Source of the DNA: Micropterus salmoides
Lineage: Eukaryota > Chordata > Actinopteri > Centrarchiformes > Centrarchidae
DNA length: 64,000 nt
Direction: 5' to 3'
Assembly (NCBI RefSeq): GCF_014851395.1
Contig: NW_024043372.1
Span: 14,006,059 to 14,070,058 of the forward strand
In this document: one piece after another, positions 52,861 to 64,000 of the stretch
How the letters are laid out: each line of letters starts with the position of its first letter
How positions within the stretch are numbered: position 1 is the first letter of the stretch
Notes under the pieces: generated by a model
The model's input: the letters and a program-made list of their open reading frames with translations, nothing else
Database searches by the model: none
Told to the model about the DNA's origin: nothing
Program-made: the position numbers and the translations under genes

Positions 52861-53544
52861 TGGGTGGGGATAGATGGGTCTATGTATTAGAAACAGGAAA
52901 GGGAAAAAAGGAAGTGAAGATGAGATTAAAAAATTGTGTATGGATACATTTACATATACATTTGAGTGCATACAATGATGTTTGTGTTTAGGTGAGTGTC
53001 TGTGTATGTGTGTGTGTGTGTGTGTGTGTTTATGCATTCCTGAGTGGATCAAAGCTGCTGACACCCCAGGCAGTGTCCTCCTGAGAGAGTCCGCTGTCAG
53101 ATCTGGGATCAGAGATCAGCAGCGTCTGTCCTCTTTCCCCTTGGCTCTCTGTGGGGTCTGTCACAGCAAGTTAGCACTTAGCCAGAGGCACCGATCAACA
53201 ATCAGATTAGACTCTCCCAAAATAATAGCTCTGACGACTGGCGGTGATGATTGGACCGTCCCAAAGAAAAAGAAGCCAAAGACAGATTGCTGTTGTTCCT
53301 CATTTTCAGCATTAAAGGATAACGGAGAAAGAAACACAATCGGACTGTAAACAAAGCAACAGTTTAACCAGATTATCTGAACAAGTGGTTTGTTCTTCCA
53401 TAATAACTTTACCTATCAAGTCTTTCTACCACGGTTACTATTTCCCAGAAAACTCACCTTGCCAGACAGCATGTTATGTTATTACTGCAACAAGCTGAGC
53501 TGTCACATCACCAGTGTTTGCTAAGAATTACTTAACTGGGTTTT

Positions 53545-53796
53545 TAAAGCTAGGGTAAGCAATTTATTTCAGAAACATGTTTTGTTTTATTTGTTGAAAT
53601 TGTCTTTACATCCTGACAACAATCAATATGCCAAAAGTGCTGACACAAAAAGAAAAAAATAACTGGTATCTGTGGCTGTCGCAGAATGAAGTCTGTCTAC
53701 CTGCCTACCTGCGCACACACCTCCTGTGTGTTTTGAGGGAGTAGCTTTTAGATTTTTTCAAAATCTGTAAATCAGTGTTGCCTACCCCAGCTATAA
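53545..53796. mobile_element. MITE with TIR-like ends
   Basis: The left end TAAAGCTAGGGTAAGCAA and the right end (inverted) ATAGCTGGGGTAGGCAACA pair as imperfect inverted repeats. The 215-nt interior has no coding potential. The family is not named here. Confidence 0.55.
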
Positions 53797-54199
53797 TATG
53801 GTTATATCACTGTTGTTGTTGTTTTTTTTTGCTTATTTCTAATTAAAAGCATAACAATGTAGCAGGTAAATATCATAATATCTCATAAGAATTTTGTTTA
53901 TATTTAACTAACTTGAAACAGCCAATACATTTTAAAGGAAACCTAATGCCATCACTGTTTTGTATCAACGTAATGAGGAAACTTTAACGTATCTGGTACG
54001 TCGCAAACTGTTGATACTGACCCTCCAGTATATAATTGTTCACTGACACCATATTCTTGCTTTCCTACAATATCCACTCGTATCAACTACAGCCTTATTA
54101 ATGATTTCTTATAGTTATGTTAAGGCACTCACAGCATTTGGTCACGACTGTAGTCTCGGTTTCGGGTTGGTTTAAAACAGAAAAGGTCTGTCATGACAT

Positions 54200-54425
54200 A
54201 AAGCTTGAGATACGATGCGTTTACTGCATTGACATTTAACCAAAACCATCATCTTTCCCTAAACTTAACCAAAGTGCCTCTGTTGCCTAAACCTCAGAAT
54301 GAGACTTTGATGTCAAACTCCAGCACTTCAACCACCCAACCTTCTTCCTACAATTTCTGTGTGGTACAAAAATGTAGCTCATCCTTCACTAAAACAAAAA
54401 CACTGCCAGTGAACATAATATAGGA
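54200..54425 (+). repeat. Dispersed repeat (CTAAACTTAACCAAAGTG type)
   Basis: CCAAAACCATCATCTTTCCC, TAAACTTAACCAAAGTGCCT and TGTTGCCTAAACC match a common teleost repeat phrase, from memory. The open frame at 54205-54423 follows from that repeat. Confidence 0.45.
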
Positions 54426-55394
54426 AGCAGTAATGTTTCTTACCACAACGAAATTAGGAAAAAAAATTAGTATGTATAAACATAGGAGACATGATTGTTT
54501 CATGTGGTGAAACATTATTAAAAACTGTATTAAAAAAAGAAAGAAAAAAACACATTGGCGAATGCAACTGAAATGTTTCTAAGAATTCCTCATTGCACAT
54601 GCAACTACGGTAAGCTTGATGTGCTAAATTATAAGCAGAAGGTCAGTCTGTAAACTGTAATAAGTTTACTGTTGGCTCCCCAGTTTGACTAACATGGGTG
54701 TTCGTTTTAAAAATTCTCACATGGTCTGACCGCTCATGTTTCTTGACCAGTTACTTTTCTTTTTAGAGATGTTGCAGCGATTAACTTGGGGAATGCAATG
54801 TTATTATTAACAATAGCGAAAACTACAAAAATAAGACCCAGATTGTAAAAACAAATTATCCTTTAATATCCTTCCATGTACTAATTCCTGTCCTTGAGAA
54901 GATGGCACAGCAACTGTGAGAAACTGTGTGTGAGTGCTTTGAATATACACAGATTTAGGCGAACTGACAATTGGCGAGGAAAATTTAATATAAGCAAGAT
55001 GATGCATTACAGATCTGCCATATAAAACACAGTACTGATGGTAAAATTACTCAGCCCAATTGCATTGGCCATTGGCTGTGTGTGTAATGGTGTCGGGAGT
55101 CTACGCACCCCTGACTGTGTGCCAGGGCTCTGGTCAGCCCACCCGTTGTAGATGTGCTGCCAACTCTTGCTTGGCAGGCACTTTGAAACCCATCTTTACC
55201 TCTGCAGTGGTCAACAGTGTCAACAGCTCCGTCAGACCACATGTATACACAGAGCCGATGAATCAGTGTGACTGGAGCATTTGTGTGTTCATGTGCCTTT
55301 CTAATGGGGTGTGATATAGGTTTGTGCAAGCTGTGTGTGCAGCTGCAGCAGGTTTGAGTTCAGACATTTCATGCTGATGAATTTCTCTCAGTTT

Positions 55395-55690
55395 AAAGGG
55401 TTTGTTCGCCCAAACTACACCTACAGAGGTATCCAGCCAGGCAGACTGTTTTAGTTTTATGTGCAAAACCTTTGAGATATTTGTCTCTAGGATTTATGTC
55501 TCCACCTCACTGAAATGGAGGTCAATGGAATTAAATTTTTGGTTCTCGCAGCATTAAAAAAATTATGTTTAAGAAAACCCAACAGTGACATCTCTTCCCA
55601 GAAATAGTGTTCCCGTTACTCTCAATAAACCACAGACCTCACTGTCAACAGTTTTAATGGGACTATTTCTTTGGTAGAACGTAGTTTCAA
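55395..55690 (+). repeat. Dispersed repeat, copy related to 38885-39120
   Basis: AAAGGGTTTGTTCGCCCAAA starts the copy. GTATCCAGCCAGGCAGACTG, CTCCACCTCACTGAAATGGA, CATCTCTTCCCAGAAATAGT and GTTACTCTCAATAAACCACA follow in order. An inverted 5' part lies at 56715-56815. Confidence 0.6.
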
Positions 55691-56049
55691 TGAAAACTCT
55701 CCACGGTGTGTCTGTGGATTAGCCACTGAGACATTTAGACACGTTGCTGTTGACTTCTTTTTAACATATTCAATCCTAGTACAAAATCGTGCTGTGCAAC
55801 CAAACACTGTTTGAACCAACATAACTTTATTTTAATTTCTACAGGAGAGAATGTTGTGGAAATGTGTATAAGGTGATACACAAGACACATGAAATATTTC
55901 CATGTGATTGAATATCTTGGGTTTGAATAGTTTGCTTATAATGAAAACATCTTGAACATTCAATGAAGAGGTGGATCAGGCTGATAAATAACACATATGA
56001 TACTGTGTCAGACACTATTTAAAGGGGTGATTAAATTAAACTGGATATT

Positions 56050-56640
56050 ACGGGGACAATAAACAAATTATTGTTGGACAAATTACTTGAAAAATGTAAT
56101 TAATTCCTCATTACAAATTACTTATTGAAAAAACATTACATTACTTTAATAATTACTTAATCACCACAAGTAATTAGTTACATTACTCATTACATGACTT
56201 TTGTTATAAGCCGAGCTCCTTGAAAAGTGGCTTTAATAGCTCCAAAGCTTCCACGACAACATGGACACACTAGGTAACGAGATATTAGGATTAACAAGCA
56301 AGTATTTACTGGCTAGATCCAGGTGATTCCTGAATGTGGGATTACAAATGGATAATGTTGGCAAGCCAGCAAGTTAAGAAGACACAAAATGTAAATAAGA
56401 TAACTTCGGAGTCACTCCCCCACACCTCTAGCTCCGGCGCCAAGCTAACACATCCCAGACCAGTTTCTCTACTGAACGCAGAGAGAGAGCAAAGTGGTAT
56501 CAACCCCCCAGTAAAACAACAAACAAGATGACCTTCAAATTGTTGAAGTAACAGAGCATGACTGCGATTACTAACTGCAATCACTGGATTTCAAATTGTA
56601 ATCCCTTACACTAGTCATTACTGAATAAACAATCTTATAA
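56050..56640. mobile_element. Probable hAT-like element fragment(s)
   Basis: The first part has GACAAATTACTTGAAAAATG, TAATTAATTCCTCATTAC and TAATTAGTTACATTACTC. The last part has TTTCAAATTGTAATCCCTTA and CACTAGTCATTACTG. These are end motifs of fish hAT-like elements rich in TAATTAC words. The ends and target duplication were not resolved. Confidence 0.5.
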
Positions 56641-56975
56641 CTGTAGCACACACATAACCACTCTTATTTATTAACACTGTTAATAATTGTAATTTAAAAG
56701 CTGTAACACAACATATTCCATTCACCTCAATTTAATTGGGGTGGAGGCAGGAATCTCAAAAACAAGACAAATAAATTAAACTATCTGCATGGCTGGATAC
56801 CACCAGAGGTACAGTATGTGAGCAAATATGTTGTTATATTTTGGGTGTATCATCAGATGTGGTGTAGCGTTTTGGCTGCAGTGTTAACTCCTATTCACCA
56901 CTGCCCCTTTGCACCTTGCTCTAAAAGCTCCCCGGAGCCTTCACTTTAGGAAGTTTGAAGCTCAAACCCCCTCCT

Positions 56976-56976
<1 letters not shown>

Positions 56977-57039
<63 letters not shown>

Positions 57040-57044
57040 ACACA
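56977..57044 (+). repeat. (CA)n microsatellite
   Basis: A perfect run of 57 nt, one CT interruption at 57033-57034, then five more CA units. It lies about 70 bp upstream of the TATA-like box of the downstream gene. Confidence 0.95.
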
Positions 57045-57112
57045 GAAACTTTCTCTATCTTTGCCCTCCCTCCCTCCATCTCTTTCTCTTACTTCCTCCT
57101 CTCAGCTCAGAA

Positions 57113-57121
57113 CTATAAGAG
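57113..57121 (+). promoter_or_regulatory. TATA-like box of downstream gene
   Basis: CTATAAGAG sits just after a 55-nt pyrimidine-rich stretch (57061-57105). A start near 57140-57150 would follow. The assignment is inferred from its position about 490 bp upstream of the signal-peptide ATG. Confidence 0.45.
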
Positions 57122-57144
57122 CCAGACTGGAGTGCACATACACA

Positions 57145-57665
57145 AATTATTCCTGCTCACATGCACACACACACTCGCTGCACATGCACTGAGTGGAACA
57201 GATACACAGTGCTGCACAGTAGTGAGGCGACCGTGTGTGCGATTGAGAGAAGGGGGGGTGGAGAGAGAGAAGGAGAGAGAGAGCATTTTACTCTCCCTCT
57301 TGCAAACTTAAGGAAAGCACCAGTGTGGAGAAGTTGCATGAAGCGTGTGGTTCCAACTGAGGACTTTCTTATCGGACCATGGAAGCCAAGAAGTGGAGGT
57401 AAAAGAAGAAGAGACAAAGCTAAACAGGAGACCAGAATTTTATCTGAGGGATTACCGGACTTTTCATATATGTGCTCGTGTCATGGTGAAATCCTAGATG
57501 ACCGTTTCTTGTTGACAGGAGCCTCTCTGTGTCTTGGATTTCCCAAGGATCAAAGTTTGTTTTCTGAGCAGAGTGTGTGAATGAAGTGTGCGGAAGCAGG
57601 AAACATGTCAAACGGACGTTTCAGTCACCTGTTGAGTGGAGTCTGGCTGCTGTGGCTGTGGCAAG
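57145..57665 (+). other. First exon of a second gene (5' UTR and signal-peptide start)
   Basis: The span is bounded by the TATA-like box (57113) and a strong donor, GCAAG|GTGAGT, at 57665/57666. The UTR part is long (about 460 nt), with a GA-rich tract (57245-57285) and a 139-codon upstream frame (57161-57580). The TSS is approximate. Confidence 0.5.
57605..57665 (+). CDS. Signal-peptide-like first coding exon, gene partial
   Basis: The chosen ATG (57605) has A at -3. It encodes MSNGRFSHLLSGVWLLWLWQ plus one base: a short polar start followed by a hydrophobic Leu/Trp/Val core, typical of a secretory signal peptide. An in-frame ATG at 57581 would add eight residues but has T at -3. The donor is phase 1, usual between a signal-peptide exon and an Ig-domain exon. 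In human the SRC neighbourhood includes VSTM2L, a secreted V-set Ig protein, so this may be vstm2l. No Ig exon appears before the window ends, so the identity is a hypothesis. Confidence 0.5.
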
Positions 57666-60600
57666 GTGAGTTCAGGCACTTTCGGCAGGATGACATTGTG
57701 TTTTTTAAGTCTTCCAGCGGTCTAAACAGCTTTTTGAACATGTAGTTTACATTAAATTACTCCAATAAATCCATAGATTTCTGTCCAGTGAATTTGTGAA
57801 GATTTAATCTCATTAAATTCAAACAAAGACTCCTTTTTCAAACCTGATTTTCATCAAATCTTTGAAGCTAAAGATCAGTTTAAGAAAGCTTAAACTGATG
57901 CTGGTGTTTCACACATCACATGGTCTGAGTCCCAAAAAGTTTACCTTTTAAGTTATTTTTACTAAGTATGAGAATAACTCGTAAATGCAAATAGAATCTG
58001 ATTAAAAAAAAGATTTCCTCCCCGTAAATCCAAAGCTTTTCCTGTATGAAAAAAAATTAGATAAATGCTCTCTCATGTGAGAAATCAGCTGAACACTTGC
58101 AGAAAAGTCTTAAAAAACACATGGCAGTGCACAGTGACAAAAAGGAAGAGATTATTACAGACAAACTCATAATTACAGGGAAGTTATTATGTAATTTGTC
58201 ATAATTCAAATGATTTGCAAAGATCAACATGTGGATCAGCACTTTGAAAAATAAAAATACAACCTATGCTTATGTTAGACTTATGAATAGCCAGTCTGTG
58301 TCCCCCCTCTCCTCCTCTGTGTCTTCAAAGCGTCAGCCTTAAAAAAAGAGCTCTGGATGGTGCCTTTAAACAATGGTTCCCCAGGAGCAGGGAAGCGTGG
58401 CCCTGGAACTAATGTTGCCATTATGTTAATGGTTAGAATAACAGGAGACAGCCATTACTGACCTTACTTCAGGCTGCTGTGCAGAGCTGACTGTCCAGCT
58501 GCCGCAGCCTCGATCACGGAACTGCAGCATTTTGGCCATCAGGGCTGGTTAGGGTGATGAGCGGCAAGTGACAGACAGGAGGAGGCATCTGCCCAGTTAA
58601 TAATCATCATCCAGCAAGCCAACGCCAATCCCCACACCTCCCTCCATCCCTAGCTGCTTTAGTGGTTGACTGGTATCTGTGAATTGTTTTTCTTTTTTAC
58701 AGCTCAAGTCTAGTCTAGAGGAGACAGGAGAGGCGAGGTAAACAGATGCCATAAGAAGCTGAGCAGTTCTTCAATCCAAACAGAGCAGAGACTGATGATA
58801 AAATTAAATAAAACAAACCATTACATCTGTATTTAGATGAATTTTGACAGGTGTAATGTGATTTCTGTGATTGAAAAGCTTCCCAAGCCAGTATACTTTG
58901 TACTAACTGTGTGACGAGTGGACAAACATTGATACCTGACTTTTGAGCGACTCTTTTAAACTTCTCGTTTATAATTTTCTAAGCAACCCTTCAACCCAAA
59001 CTTTACCTTCAAAGCCACAAATACTCATTTCTTGGAGTTCTGCCTTACTTGATGGAGTGTTTGCAGAAGATGAAAGTGACCAATTTGCTGAATGGAAGGG
59101 ACCACAGTGAATATTTGGATAAGGTCTGGTGGATCCTTGGCCGAAAGAATTTCCTGTTTTTTCCTGAGCTTTCTAAACTGAACTGAACTGGATGGGAACA
59201 TTTTGCGATCCCACCCTATCACTGCTTCATTTTACCATACAGCAAAACCCTTGAAATATTCACACAAGTTAAAATGTATATGCAGTGTTACAGTTTCGGC
59301 CTGTAACAGCCCTGTTCCAACTTGAAACCTCTCCAAGTGTGTGAAACAGCCACCGGCCGGATCTCCCCAGACGCCTCCAAACCGAGCTTTTGGATTAAGG
59401 TGAAACCAATGTAATCTCAGCTCAAAAACATCAACGGACCATCAACTTCCCTTGTCCGCTATCTACATCTTTACTGCCTTGGCTGTCCACAAGGGACACC
59501 ACAATGCACGTCAGGTGCTATTATAATCAGGAATTCTCTCGACTGTCTAATAACACATAATCCGATTTCCAAATAACGTGAAAGCACATTAAAAGTTCAG
59601 AAAATGGTGGAGTGGGTGGATATATTGGTTGATGTGGCAGCTCATGGTGAGGGTGTGAGATGCAGCTGGACGATGTGTGTGTTGTTGCTTTGTGAATAGG
59701 AGCCAGAGTTTGCTAACCACAGTGGAACTGGCAGCAGCGTCCACTGGGCAAACGCCTGTAGATCCCTTGTCTAAATAAACGAGGCCACTGGATTAACCAG
59801 CTTACACTGTGATGAAAAGACAACAGTAGTCATCCATGCACTTCCCTGGGGACAGAGGGATACTCCTGGCCCGGGAGACCGCTATGAGATGCTGGGGTTA
59901 AAGCCCCCAAAAAGGAACGGGGTACTCAGGGTTAGAATAACACAACAGACCTTGTGTTCTTTAGAAAACCTCTAAATCAACCTGACCTTCGCCTGGCTTT
60001 GGCGACAAGGGTGGAGGGAGGCGAGAGAGGCAGAATCTACGTAAAAAAGAGTACTGCAGCAATAAGGCCTTGGTAAATTTTAAGCCATCCTCAGTCTCTG
60101 ACAGTGCTAGCCAGTAACACATCACTTAGTAACTTGTTACAGCAGTGTGATCCCTGTAACACACAACTTTGGATGTTCATTTCATCTCACACTCTGTGAG
60201 ATGAGTCTAATCAAATGTTGGCCACAATCTGTGTCAGACTGTATGGTATCACTTTGAGGCATGTCAGTGATATTTATTGCAGAGACGCGCTCACATCAGC
60301 CCACCTCACCCATCTGTGCTTCTGTTGCTGCTGAAAATGCAGCAATGCAGTTTCTCATCCCACAAAGTTATTTTTTGTTTTGCCTTTGGATGTGCACATG
60401 CATGGGTTTCCATTTTCTGAAAATTATTTTTAAAAAAGGTGTTTAAAAATTCTTGTTGCATCGACGTGTATATTCTGCATCATGCTCATGCTTTGTGATG
60501 ATGATGGTCAGTAAATACCTCCAAACAGTAAGCAGGCTGCTTGTTAAAAGTCTTGTTTTCTTTTTCAACATGTGTTAAATAAAGAATATGTGTTGGGTGC

Positions 60601-61518
60601 TTAGGAGTTGTTTAGGGCATTTTACAAAATAACAAAAGTAACGTAACGAGTAATGTAACAAATTACTTTTGCTGTTGAGTATTTAGTAAAATAATATAGT
60701 TACATTTTTATTCCATTTGTTTATTTATTTTTGTTGTTTTATCCCAGAACAGTTTCTGAGCTGAAATGCAATCTAAGAGGTTAATATTAAGAATAGTCCT
60801 AATGCAGTGAACTTTATCTGCAATAGTAAGTAATAGTTCAACCATTTAAACAAGAGAGCTGCAGAACATCTAAAATGGCTTCCACTGTATGAATGAAAAA
60901 CAAAACAGTTGTTCCTGGCTGTGGTCAGTGAGATATTTATAGCCTATGTTTGTGCATGCTGACCTCCAACTAGAAAAACAAGAAGAATCTGCAAATCAGA
61001 AAACTGCACAGAATATGAAGCTCGTCATATTTATTAGGAAAAATGTAGATAATTTAAAGGGAATTATTTTGTATTACTGTGCATGGTGAGATTCCCATTA
61101 GAAAACTAATTTAGTATCTTAAAACAGTAGTCTCAACCTCAGAGTAGGGATCCTTCCAAGGGGTTGTGAAGGGGTTGTGAAATTTTTGGTGTGTTTTATT
61201 TGGACTTGAGGGGTTACATGTAGATATCCCTTCCTAGCAAAGGGGTCACAAGCCAAAAAGAGAGTTGGGAATCACAGTCTTATAACACCTATCCAAAATC
61301 TGGAGGACAACTCAGCGGTTCAGAGAGCATGAAAAAGCAGCTGTGAACTGTGAATAATGTGCAGCAGTCATATGTGGAATGAGCAGGGTTTCTGAGCTAC
61401 TGTAGCATCACCTCACTAATCTTGTCATTCTAACGCATGAAGGCGCCTCATCCAACCCTCTTACAACCCCTCATCCTCCTGACCAGCTTCATTCACCTCA
61501 TCAACCACTGACAGACAC

Positions 61519-61522
<4 letters not shown>

Positions 61523-61551
<29 letters not shown>
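61523..61551 (+). repeat. (AG)n microsatellite
   Basis: About 14 AG units followed by an A run. Confidence 0.9.
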
Positions 61552-61555
<4 letters not shown>

Positions 61556-62333
61556 ACAAAGACGGAAAAAAGAAGAGAGGAATCTGAAATCCATCCAGGA
61601 GAAATGAGCCGTAAACATCATGGCTTTTTCATCAGGGGAGGGGAGCAGTAATCAGTGGAGGGGAGGAGAGCCAGGAGGGCACGGGTACTTCAGGGACAGT
61701 TTTGAGGGTTTTGTTCTGCAACACTGAGGCAAAGAGAGATGAGAAAAGAGCTTTACATGACACTGGGGGTAACCACACTGAAAGAAATGTGGGCGAGGAT
61801 GTTGTAAAAATAAAAAAGTAGGAAACACATGAGGAAGTAGTTAAAAATACTGGAACATGGAGGGATTGGTCCTGCTTTGCCATCATTTTAGTGCACCAAC
61901 AACATTTTTTCTGGGACAAAATAGTTATTTTCTTTCACCTTCACTGCGTCCACTTTGGCAGGTTTAATGATTCTCCATTAAAAGCCTCAGTAGAAGCAGC
62001 TATGAAAAAACAAAGGCGTCTCTCTTCAATGAATGAAGCACAGGGTTGACTAAAACGTCAAGCACTTGATTCCCCCTGCAAGCCCTGAATCAAAAGTGCC
62101 TGGATCTGGTTCTTGTTTTTACAGGACAGCTCCAAATAAAGAAGCACATAAAACTGTATTTTGACTTTGGCGCTGCGGATGAGACATGAGAGAGGAGAGC
62201 AAAGGCTGCCAAACCGTAATCACAAATGCAAACAAACAAACAGAGTGCAGCCTGGAGGTCCTTTATAAATGGTATCCCTTCTGCAGTGTGCTGTAAATCA
62301 ATGTGTGCAGTGTGTTTTTGTGAACGTGCATGC

Positions 62334-62342
62334 GTGTGTGTG

Positions 62343-62401
<59 letters not shown>
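62334..62401 (+). repeat. (TG)n microsatellite
   Basis: About 34 dinucleotide units with a single GCG interruption near 62348-62350. Confidence 0.95.
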
Positions 62402-62406
<5 letters not shown>

Positions 62407-64000
62407 GGATGAATATGGGAGCTCAAAGACAGGAATATTATTTTGGCCAGTCGTCAGTCGGCTAAAGTGAAGGCCGGTGGCAGTGGCAGTGCTGGTGGTG
62501 ATGAAAGACTGACCCTCCAGACCACACGCAGTTCACAGTCTGCTGTGCTGACCCCTTGTGGGGGAATTGCAATACTGCATGAGGACAACCTGGGGGATGA
62601 GTGTGTCATGTCTGTGTTCTTCAGCTGCTATTTACAATGATGCCAGGTTTACTGCGGAATACTGAACGGCAGGAAGACTGAGAGAAAAGGTGGCTTTAAT
62701 TAGTCACAGCTGAGCACAGGCTTCCCATCCTCGGTTTAAGTAAGGCTTGCACACAAATCGATTGGTCTATCTCGCTGTCAATCAGCATTATACCAGCCCT
62801 GGCCCTCATGAGAAAAATTAGCTATCACAGCTGGTTGTAACCTGTATTTGTGTGTTGTTGTGGCAATCACCAAATCTGATTTGATTCTTTCTCATTCTCC
62901 TTAAACGATGGTTTAAAACAACATTCCTATATGAACACAAAACAGGCTCCTTCTGTTCATAGAGGCCATTACAGGCCATACAGACAAAATCCACTGGCTG
63001 AGGAAAAATGTATTCCAAAGTTTACTCGAACCCAATATGAGGCTTATGCAGTCTGAGTTAGACAAATCAAGTGAAAAGTCTTTTTAGTTTCCTGGACAGT
63101 GAATCTCTGCAGCGGAGGGATAGTAAACCAAAGAGGGATTTTCTGGCTAAAAAATACTTACTCAGACTTCTGAAGCCTTATATTAGCTTCAGATACACTT
63201 CTGAAAACATTCTTGCAAAAAACAAGGGCAGTAGATTTTGTCCCCCATCTCTCACACTGGATAAAGAAAATTAAACATGGATGTTGTAAAGGCCAGTATG
63301 AAGAGAATGAATGATTACAGCAAGTAAAACATGTTTAAATGTTCATGCTGTATGGGCAGCTGACTGTTACAAATATAAATCATTTAAAAAATACGGTCAT
63401 ATTCTTTAATGTGGAAAGAGCTCACTGAATAGTTGTGTGTTATTTATTGGATATGATGCTTTAATGAACTATTGACATGCAATGTGTTGACACTTTACCC
63501 CTATGAAGTCACACAGGTTAGTGACATAGGTTGAGTCAAAGTTAATCTTAGTAAATGTTTATTGTTACACTACATACATTTCTGCCTGTGCTATCCTTTT
63601 GTTAGGAGGCTGGATGAAGCCCATAGTTACTGTCAGTTTCACCACACAGATGTCAATGATAAGTTGGATTTCTGTTTTCCAATAAGCTTTCATATCTGAC
63701 CCCAGTATAATTCTAATAACAAGCATTTTGCAACATTTTCTAGACAAACCTATGTGCAATAGGTTGCCAGTTTATTAGCTAAAACTAGCTTAAACAGTGC
63801 TGCAATAAATCCTACTATAGGTCATGATCCCTTTTTGTTAAAACTACAGTATACAAGTATACAGTACACAGTAATTTTGGAGGACGTTGTTTGCGGCGCT
63901 GTTGAACTGAACACAGACAGGTGTTAGCCTAAACTCGTTTTTATAAATGAGCATGTCAAAATAATAGAAACAGTATATCACAATATAATAGAGGACATTG

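Larger units (their letters stand above)
52001..56050. other. Intergenic desert, part 5
   Basis: No convincing gene. It holds an imperfect hairpin of CTCTT/AAGAG words (52255-52345), three TG tracts (52537-53030), a MITE (53545-53796), a teleost repeat near 54200-54420, and a dispersed repeat at 55395-55690. The open frame 52651-53064 (minus) is a translated CA repeat. The open frame 55060-55314 has no recognisable domain. Confidence 0.5.
57666..64000 (+). other. Intron of the second gene (continues past window)
   Basis: No second coding exon was recognised in 6.3 kb. Contents are an AG microsatellite (61523-61551), a TG microsatellite (62334-62401) and repeat text rich in GTAACGTAACG (about 60630-60720, hAT-like). 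Low-repeat islands near 58370-58640, 59690-59900 and 62690-62830 could be conserved regulatory sequence. Open frames there lack domains. Confidence 0.45.

Noticed and set aside
52651..53064. 137-codon minus-strand frame rich in His-Thr
   Set aside because: It is a translated (TG)n/(CA)n microsatellite.
55060..55314. 84-codon frame with several Cys
   Set aside because: No signal peptide or Cys spacing of a known family, overlapped by an opposite-strand frame, no exon signals.
56909..57311. Two overlapping frames with His-Thr runs
   Set aside because: They are CA repeat translations near the second gene's promoter; not coding.

Overview
This is vertebrate nuclear DNA, most likely from a ray-finned (percomorph-type) fish. 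The coding exons give an intact SRC-class tyrosine kinase that resembles fish Src. The spaces between exons are full of repeats typical of teleosts: tRNA-derived SINEs, hAT-like and Tc1-like non-autonomous DNA elements, foldback elements and long (CA/GT)n tracts. There is nothing bacterial here: no operons, no CRISPR arrays, no rRNA.

Layout. A CpG-richer stretch at about 780-1692 looks like a promoter with a non-coding first exon (donor at 1692/1693). After an 8.4 kb intron, eleven constitutive coding exons run from the ATG at 10053 to the TAG at 21197-21199. They splice in frame into a 544-residue protein. An 18-nt microexon at 15013-15030 lies between the two SH3 exons. It matches the neural N1 exon of mammalian and avian SRC in place, length and phase, and would add KKYSFR to give a 550-residue neural form. 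The 3' UTR runs about 2.9 kb to a strong polyadenylation signal at 24060-24065.

From about 24.1 to 57.1 kb I find no convincing gene. It is a repeat-rich desert with nested transposon clusters, foldback elements, a long homopyrimidine tract and several non-repetitive islands. One 45.8/46.8 kb pair of related segments looks like a duplicated non-coding element.

A second transcription unit starts near 57.14 kb (TATA-like box at 57113). Its first exon encodes a signal-peptide-like start (ATG 57605) and ends at a phase-1 donor at 57665/57666. No further coding exon is recognisable before the window ends. By remembered human gene order near SRC and the Ig-type exon phase, vstm2l is a candidate, but this is not proven.

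How the parts act together. Src is myristoylated at Gly2, carries SH3, SH2 and kinase domains, and is held inactive by C-terminal Tyr538. The N1 microexon would change the SH3 n-Src loop in neurons. The pyrimidine-rich sequence upstream of it fits PTB/SRRM4-type control. All splice junctions, repeat families and sites were read by eye; no alignment or database search was run.
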